Origin: an uncultured Parvibacter sp.
Lineage (GTDB): Bacteria > Actinomycetota > Coriobacteriia > Coriobacteriales > Eggerthellaceae
Length of the DNA stretch: 19,025 nt
Reading direction: 5' to 3'
NCBI GenBank assembly: GCA_910587945.1
Contig: CAJUNI010000033.1
Coordinates: 1 to 19,025 of the forward strand
The stretch's first letter is position 1; every line of letters starts with the position of its first letter. The notes beneath the pieces are model-generated. The model was not told the DNA's origin and ran no database searches. It was given only the letters and a program-made list of their open reading frames with translations. This document shows positions 14,504 to 19,025 of the stretch, piece after piece. A program made the position numbers and the translations under genes.

Positions 14504-15457
14504 ATGGCATATCAGAAAGGTGACGGCAAGAGCGTTGTCATTGCCCTTGGTGGTAATGCTTTAGGCAATACGCCTCAAGAGCAGCTCGAATTAGTCCGTA
14601 ACACTGCTGTGCACATTGTTGACATGATCGCCGAGGGCATCAATGTCGTTCTGTCCCACGGCAATGGTCCTCAAGTCGGCATGATCAACAATGCCTTCGA
14701 CTACGCCAGCGAACATGACGGCAAAACTCCGGAGATGCCTTTTCCTGAGTGCGGCGCCATGTCCCAAGGCTATATTGGCTATCAGCTCTCTCAGGCTATC
14801 CTGAATGAGCTCAAGCGCCGTTCCATTATGCGTTCAACGGCTGCCGTTATTACGCAAACCGTTGTTTATCCTGAAGATCCTGCATTCCAGAATCCGACGA
14901 AGCCCGTAGGTCCGTTCCTCACTGAGGAAGAGGCCAAGAAGCGTGCTGCCGAGACCGGTGCTACCTACAAAGAGGACTCTGGTCGTGGCTGGCGTATGGT
15001 AGTGGCTTCTCCGAAGCCACAGCGTATTGTGGAACTTGACGCCATCAAAGACCTTATGGACGATGGCTATATCGTTATTGCTGCTGGTGGCGGCGGCGTG
15101 CCGGTTATCGAGCGCGACGATAGCTACCATGGTGTTGCGGCCGTTATCGATAAAGACCGCACCTCCGCAAAGCTCGCAGCTGACTTCCATGCAGACATGC
15201 TGGTTATCCTGACTGCAGTGGAGAAAGTTGCTATCAACTTTAATACCCCGGAGCAAAAGAACATTGACACGATGACGGTAGCAGAAGCCCAGAAGTACAT
15301 CGAAGAAGGTCAGTTTGCTCCTGGCTCTATGCTTCCGAAGATCCAAGCTTGCTTGGAGTACCTGGAAGCTCATCCGACGGGCAAAGCCCTTATCACTTCC
15401 CTGGATCATGCCGCTGAGGGCCTGAAAGGGGAAACAGGCACCATCATCACGGCCTAA
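14504..15457 (+). CDS. arcC: Carbamate kinase
   Basis: 317 residues, normal for ArcC. It transfers the phosphate of carbamoyl phosphate to ADP, giving ATP, CO2 and ammonia: the energy-yielding step of the pathway. Motifs of the amino-acid-kinase fold: I-A-L-G-G-N-A-L at 13-20, S-H-G-N-G-P-Q-V-G at 51-59, A-A-G-G-G-G-V-P-V near the middle, the D-K-D-R-T-S-A-K-L-A segment, and G-K-A-L-I-T-S-L near the end. A GTGGTGAT-type weak SD precedes ATG 14504. It lies 163 bp after arcB and 168 bp before arcD. Confidence 0.97.
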   Translation: MAYQKGDGKSVVIALGGNALGNTPQEQLELVRNTAVHIVDMIAEGINVVLSHGNGPQVGMINNAFDYASEHDGKTPEMPFPECGAMSQGYIGYQLSQAILNELKRRSIMRSTAAVITQTVVYPEDPAFQNPTKPVGPFLTEEEAKKRAAETGATYKEDSGRGWRMVVASPKPQRIVELDAIKDLMDDGYIVIAAGGGGVPVIERDDSYHGVAAVIDKDRTSAKLAADFHADMLVILTAVEKVAINFNTPEQKNIDTMTVAEAQKYIEEGQFAPGSMLPKIQACLEYLEAHPTGKALITSLDHAAEGLKGETGTIITA

Positions 15458-15474
15458 CTCTAGGTGTGATATCC

Positions 15475-15497
15475 GTTAGTAAGTGCTGCTTACTAAC
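15475..15497 (+). other. Perfect 9-bp hairpin after arcC
   Basis: GTTAGTAAG and CTTACTAAC pair around a 5-nt loop, 17 bp past the arcC stop. No T-run follows. Confidence 0.6.
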
Positions 15498-15517
15498 ACC
15501 ATTACCTCTCGGTTGTC

Positions 15518-15576
15518 CCCTTTGTTCGGAAGAGCAAAGGGTGATGACCGACCGTAGCCGAAGCTCACACGGCTGC
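15518..15576 (+). other. Two stems in the arcD leader
   Basis: CCCTTTGTTC/GAGCAAAGGG (15518-15541) is a 10-bp stem with one G-U pair capped by a GGAA tetraloop of the GNRA type. GTAGCCG/CGGCTGC (15554-15576) is a 7-bp stem with one G-U pair. They precede a strong arcD SD (AAGGAGG, ~15611-15617). Confidence 0.55.
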
Positions 15577-15625
15577 AGCCCTGAACCGCAACATCTTATT
15601 CTACGTTCGAAAAGGAGGGGCAATC

Positions 15626-17227
15626 ATGACAGCTGCTGAAGAAAAGAAGAGCCGAAAAAAGCGCAGTATATCTTCGTTCACCATCTTGCTTATCATTTTG
15701 ATTGTGCTTGCCGTAATCACTATGATCATGGGCGCGACGGGGGTCGAAGGCGTCACTGGCGCTACGTTGGCGAATATCACAACCGCGCCTGTTCTCGGCT
15801 TTACTGACGCACTTCCTGTTTGTCTATTTGTTTTGATCCTTGGTGGCTTTTTGGGAATTGTCACCGAAACGGGCGCATTAGACGCCGGCATTGCTGCATT
15901 GGTGCGTAAGCTCCATGGCAATGAATTGATTCTTATTCCTATTTTGATGGCTATCTTCTCCATTGGTGGTACCACCTATGGTATGTGCGAAGAGACCGTA
16001 CCGTTCTACCTGCTCTTGGCAGCCACTATGGTTGCTGCTGGCTTCGACAGCCTGACGGGTGCTGCAGTAGTTCTGCTGGGCGCCGGCTGCGGCGTTTTGG
16101 GTTCTACGGTTAATCCTTTTGCTGTTGGTGTAGCTATCGACTCTCTGTCTGGCAAGGGCATCGTAATCAACCAGGGCATCATCATTGCCTTGGGCGTCAT
16201 TCTTTGGCTCGTGACTCTGATTATCTCCATCATCTTTGTTATGCGCTATGCAAAGAAGGTAAAGGCCGACAAGGGCTCTACCATTCTTTCTCTGCAAGAG
16301 CAGCAGGACATGATGGACGAGTGGGGCATGGCTGAATCTGAAGAAGAGGCAGCCAGCAACGATACTGCTTCTCAGCCGGCTATGACTGGCCGTCAGAAGT
16401 GGAGCTTGGTTGTATTTGCTCTCACCTTTGTAGTTATGATCGTAAGCTTCATTCCCTGGGAAGACCTGGGCTTTGATGGCTTTAACGCCGGTGCTACCTA
16501 CGAAGAGGTAGTAAACCCGGTTTCTTCTGAGGACATTGTTGCTACCTATGATGAGGCAACGGAGTCTTCTCTGACGCTCGATGCGCCTGTTGAGGGCGTT
16601 GCTGTGGCTGAGGAGCAGGTGACCGAGGGCTGGTCTGCCTTCTTGACCGGTCTGCCTCTGGGCCAATGGTACTTCGATGAGGCTTCTACCTGGTTCTTGC
16701 TGATGGCTTTGGTTATCGGCATTATCGGCGGCATTGGCGAATCTCGCTTTGTGAAAGCATTTATCAATGGCGCTGCTGACATGATGTCTGTTGTATTGAT
16801 TATCGCTATGGCCCGTTCTATTACGGTGCTCATGGGCGAAACCGGTTTGGACGTTTGGATCCTGGATAATGCAGCCGCAGCCCTCTCGGGTATGTCCGCT
16901 ATCATCTTCGCTCCGCTGTCCTTCCTGCTCTACATCGTTCTGTCCTTCCTGATTCCTTCTTCATCGGGTATGGCAACCGTGTCTATGCCGATTATGGGTG
17001 GCTTGGCTCACCAGCTGAACTTCTCCGTTGAAACCATGATCATGATCTTCTCCGCTGGCAATGGTTTGGTTAACCTGTTTACCCCGACCTCTGGCGCTAT
17101 CATGGGCGGCTTGGCACTGGCTAAAGTCGAGTACACCACCTGGCTTAAGTTTGGTGCGAAACTCTTCATCATCTTGGGCGTAGTCTGCATGATTATTCTC
17201 ACCACTGCCATGATGATCCTCTCGTAA
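15626..17227 (+). CDS. arcD: YfcC-family arginine/ornithine antiporter (ArcD-type)
   Basis: 533 residues with about 12 membrane helices and a basic cytoplasmic N-terminus (residues 6-13). It belongs to the YfcC/DcuC-like carrier family used as ArcD in streptococci. Family segments include G-G-F-L-G-I-V-T-E-T-G-A-L-D (73-86), G-G-T-T-Y-G-M-C-E-E-T-V-P-F (114-127) and, near the C-terminus, L-I-P-S-S-S-G-M-A-T-V and F-T-P-T-S-G-A-I-M-G-G-L. Final position in arcABC indicates electroneutral exchange of arginine for ornithine, completing the pathway. A cytoplasmic acidic/Gln-rich loop (~216-257) and an acidic extracytoplasmic loop (~278-350, rich in Glu/Asp) separate the two halves; the second is longer than I would expect for the family. 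Other substrates of YfcC proteins are possible, but the operon context is strong. Start ATG 15626 follows AAGGAGG. Confidence 0.88.
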   Translation: MTAAEEKKSRKKRSISSFTILLIILIVLAVITMIMGATGVEGVTGATLANITTAPVLGFTDALPVCLFVLILGGFLGIVTETGALDAGIAALVRKLHGNELILIPILMAIFSIGGTTYGMCEETVPFYLLLAATMVAAGFDSLTGAAVVLLGAGCGVLGSTVNPFAVGVAIDSLSGKGIVINQGIIIALGVILWLVTLIISIIFVMRYAKKVKADKGSTILSLQEQQDMMDEWGMAESEEEAASNDTASQPAMTGRQKWSLVVFALTFVVMIVSFIPWEDLGFDGFNAGATYEEVVNPVSSEDIVATYDEATESSLTLDAPVEGVAVAEEQVTEGWSAFLTGLPLGQWYFDEASTWFLLMALVIGIIGGIGESRFVKAFINGAADMMSVVLIIAMARSITVLMGETGLDVWILDNAAAALSGMSAIIFAPLSFLLYIVLSFLIPSSSGMATVSMPIMGGLAHQLNFSVETMIMIFSAGNGLVNLFTPTSGAIMGGLALAKVEYTTWLKFGAKLFIILGVVCMIILTTAMMILS

Positions 17228-17255
17228 CTGAGCGATTAACTACTCAGGAACCTTG

Positions 17256-17278
17256 CTTGAATAGGTGAGCAATTCAAG
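17256..17278 (+). other. Hairpin preceding the arc operon terminator
   Basis: CTTGAAT and ATTCAAG form a 7-bp stem with a 9-nt loop, just ahead of the terminator. It may protect the 3' end or be incidental. Confidence 0.4.
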
Positions 17279-17283
17279 TATCG

Positions 17284-17316
17284 GAGGCGCTTCCCCTCGG
17301 GGAGGCGCCTCTTTTT
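17284..17316 (+). terminator. Intrinsic terminator of the arc operon
   Basis: GAGGCGC and GCGCCTC, with inner CCCC/GGGG pairs, form a strong GC-rich stem followed directly by TTTTT. It lies 57 bp past the arcD stop and separates the operon from argS. Confidence 0.93.
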
Positions 17317-17377
17317 GTGCCCATGAGAGGAAATACGGGGTGGCTTTGCATTCGCGCTTCTGGAATCTATTGCAAGA

Positions 17378-17386
17378 TGATAGAAT
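17378..17386 (+). promoter_or_regulatory. Candidate extended -10 promoter for argS
   Basis: TGATAGAAT is a TGn-extended -10 element about 68 bp before ATG 17454. The matching -35 (TTCTGG, 17358-17363) is weak. A small GCGTG-TAAT-CACGC hairpin (17407-17420) lies in the leader. Confidence 0.45.
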
Positions 17387-17453
17387 CAACCCAGCTATGC
17401 AGTCAGGCGTGTAATCACGCAAAAACAATGTGAAAGAGCAGGTAAATAGCCCA

Positions 17454-19025
17454 ATGGATATTCGTGAATCGCTGGAACAAATTGTTGACGGTGCCATTGC
17501 CGCAGCTATGGCTGATGGCAGCTTGGTTATGGAAGAAGCACCGGTTGCTGCCCTGGAGCGTCCCCGCGACGAGGCCAATGGTGATTGGGCCTCAACGGTT
17601 GCTATGCGCTCTGCGAAATTGGCCAAGAAGAACCCTCGTGAAATCGCTCAAACTATCATTGATCATCTTCCCGAAAATGATGTTATTGCCACGGTGGAAA
17701 TTGCCGGCCCGGGCTTCATTAACTTCCGCCTATCCGATGCCGTGCTTCAAGGGGTAGTACGCACGGTACGCGAGGCCGAAGAGGATTACGGCAAGGGTGA
17801 AATCCCTGAGGGTGAACGCAAGATCAATCTCGAATATGTTTCTGCTAACCCCACCGGTCCCTTCCATGTAGGCCATGGTCGTTGGGCAGCCCTCGGTGAC
17901 TCCATGGCCCGCGTTATGCGTCAGGCCGGTTATGACGTCTATGAAGAGTTCTACATTAACGACCATGGTACTCAGATGGATGTTTTTGGTAACTCCGTTG
18001 CGGTTCGCTATATGCAACTGCTGGGTCACGATGTTGAGATGCCCGAGCAATGTTATGGCGGGTCCTATGTGGCTGATATCGCCCAGAAAATCATTGACAC
18101 TGACGGCAATAAGTATGAATCCCTCTCAGACCAGGAACGCATGGAGGCATTCCGCGAGATTGCCTATCAGATGATGCTGGACTTGCAGCATGAGGTCATG
18201 GACTCCATGGGCACCACGTTTGATTGCTGGTTCTCCGAGCGCAGCCTCTATGTGCCTGATGAGCAGGGTGAAAGTGCCGTGAGCCGTTCGTTGGCTGCTA
18301 TGGATGCCAAGGGCTACATCTACGAAAAGGACGGCGCAACCTGGTTTAAGTCATCAGCTCTTGGGGATGAAAAAGACCGTGTTCTGATCAAGGCCAATGG
18401 TGAAATGACCTACTTCATGAGTGACGTGGCCTATCACTATGACAAAATGATGCGCGGCTTCGACCACCTCATCAACATCTGGGGTGCCGACCACCATGGC
18501 TATATCAAGCGCTGCGAGTGCATGCTTGAGGCCTGGGGATGGCCGGGGGCCTTGGAGATTGTGCTTGGTCAGCTGGTTAACCTCTATCGTGATGGTGAAG
18601 CTGTTCGTATGTCAAAGCGTACGGGCGAAATGGTGACCCTGGAAGAGCTCATCGAAGAAGTAGGCGTTGATGCTACGCGCTACTTGATGCTCTCTCGTTC
18701 TTCCGACCAGCCCATCGATTTCGATATTGAAGTGGCAAAGAAGAAGGACAATTCCAACCCGGTCTACTATGTGCAGTATGCTCATGCTCGCATCTGCTCT
18801 ATCCTTCGCAAGGCAGCTGATCCGGCTGATGCTGCGGCGGTAGAGGCAGGCACTATGACCATGGACGAACTGGCCAAGAAGCTGGTGCCCGAGGATTGCG
18901 ATCTCTCCTCGCTCACGGATCCCTCTGAACTTGCCTTAATGCGCAAGATGGCTGACTTCGGCGAGCTGATTGCTTTGGCAGCCCGTGACCGTGCGCCCTT
19001 CCGTCTGACTCACTACGCTCAAGAC
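17454..19025 (+). CDS. argS: Arginyl-tRNA synthetase, N-terminal 524 residues (runs off window)
   Basis: The frame is open from ATG 17454 to the window edge with no stop. The class I synthetase signatures are visible: the HIGH-type motif H-V-G-H at 138-141 following A-N-P-T-G-P-F, and the KMSKS-type motif R-M-S-K-R-T-G around 385-391. The N-terminal ~100 residues match the Add-1 domain that binds the tRNA D-loop, and the visible end reaches the helical anticodon-binding domain with D-N-S-N-P-V-Y-Y-V-Q-Y-A-H-A-R. It charges tRNA-Arg with arginine in the cytoplasm. It is set apart from the arc operon by a strong terminator and has its own candidate promoter. About 40-60 residues are probably missing at the C-terminus. 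Confidence 0.97.
   Translation, partial: MDIRESLEQIVDGAIAAAMADGSLVMEEAPVAALERPRDEANGDWASTVAMRSAKLAKKNPREIAQTIIDHLPENDVIATVEIAGPGFINFRLSDAVLQGVVRTVREAEEDYGKGEIPEGERKINLEYVSANPTGPFHVGHGRWAALGDSMARVMRQAGYDVYEEFYINDHGTQMDVFGNSVAVRYMQLLGHDVEMPEQCYGGSYVADIAQKIIDTDGNKYESLSDQERMEAFREIAYQMMLDLQHEVMDSMGTTFDCWFSERSLYVPDEQGESAVSRSLAAMDAKGYIYEKDGATWFKSSALGDEKDRVLIKANGEMTYFMSDVAYHYDKMMRGFDHLINIWGADHHGYIKRCECMLEAWGWPGALEIVLGQLVNLYRDGEAVRMSKRTGEMVTLEELIEEVGVDATRYLMLSRSSDQPIDFDIEVAKKKDNSNPVYYVQYAHARICSILRKAADPADAAAVEAGTMTMDELAKKLVPEDCDLSSLTDPSELALMRKMADFGELIALAARDRAPFRLTHYAQD

Overview
The window looks like the chromosome of an anaerobic or microaerophilic Gram-positive actinobacterium. A Coriobacteriia genus such as Olsenella, Atopobium or Lancefieldella would fit. 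This is inferred from the mix of features: wall hydrolases with cell-wall-binding repeats, a zinc-ribbon/YARHG membrane protein, no outer-membrane genes, an arginine deiminase operon with a YfcC-type ArcD, and moderate GC in the housekeeping part. It is not proven by any single marker.

Positions 1-2008 hold wall enzymes: the C-terminal end of a secreted GH73 glucosaminidase, then a secreted L,D-transpeptidase with ten 21-residue wall-binding repeats. Positions 2167-5871 hold a visibly AT-richer, tightly packed plus-strand cassette. It contains a WecE-like sugar aminotransferase, two translationally coupled four-helix EamA/SMR-like proteins (ArnE/ArnF-like), a PglD/NeuD-like acyltransferase and an ArnC/GtrB-like polyprenyl-phosphate glycosyltransferase. 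A convergent ATP-grasp ligase (5825-6994, minus) overlaps the 3' end of the glycosyltransferase. The set reads as a pathway that makes, acylates, lipid-loads and flips a 4-amino-4,6-dideoxy sugar for surface decoration. The aminotransferase carries an in-frame TAA two codons before its PLP lysine, so the pathway may be broken in this strain.

A tRNA-Arg(UCU) (7071-7146, minus) follows, then a 382-bp gene-free stretch with a candidate folded RNA, a small CPYC glutaredoxin, and two minus-strand envelope genes: a zinc-ribbon/YARHG membrane protein and a membrane-anchored amidase.

The right half is an arginine deiminase locus. A PucR-type regulator (10002-11603, minus) is divergent from arcA, arcB, arcC and an arcD-like antiporter (12011-17227, plus). 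Together these import arginine, convert it to ornithine plus carbamoyl phosphate, make ATP and export ornithine. Every spacer in the operon carries strong inverted repeats. An intrinsic terminator closes it at 17284-17316, and argS begins at 17454 and runs off the window.
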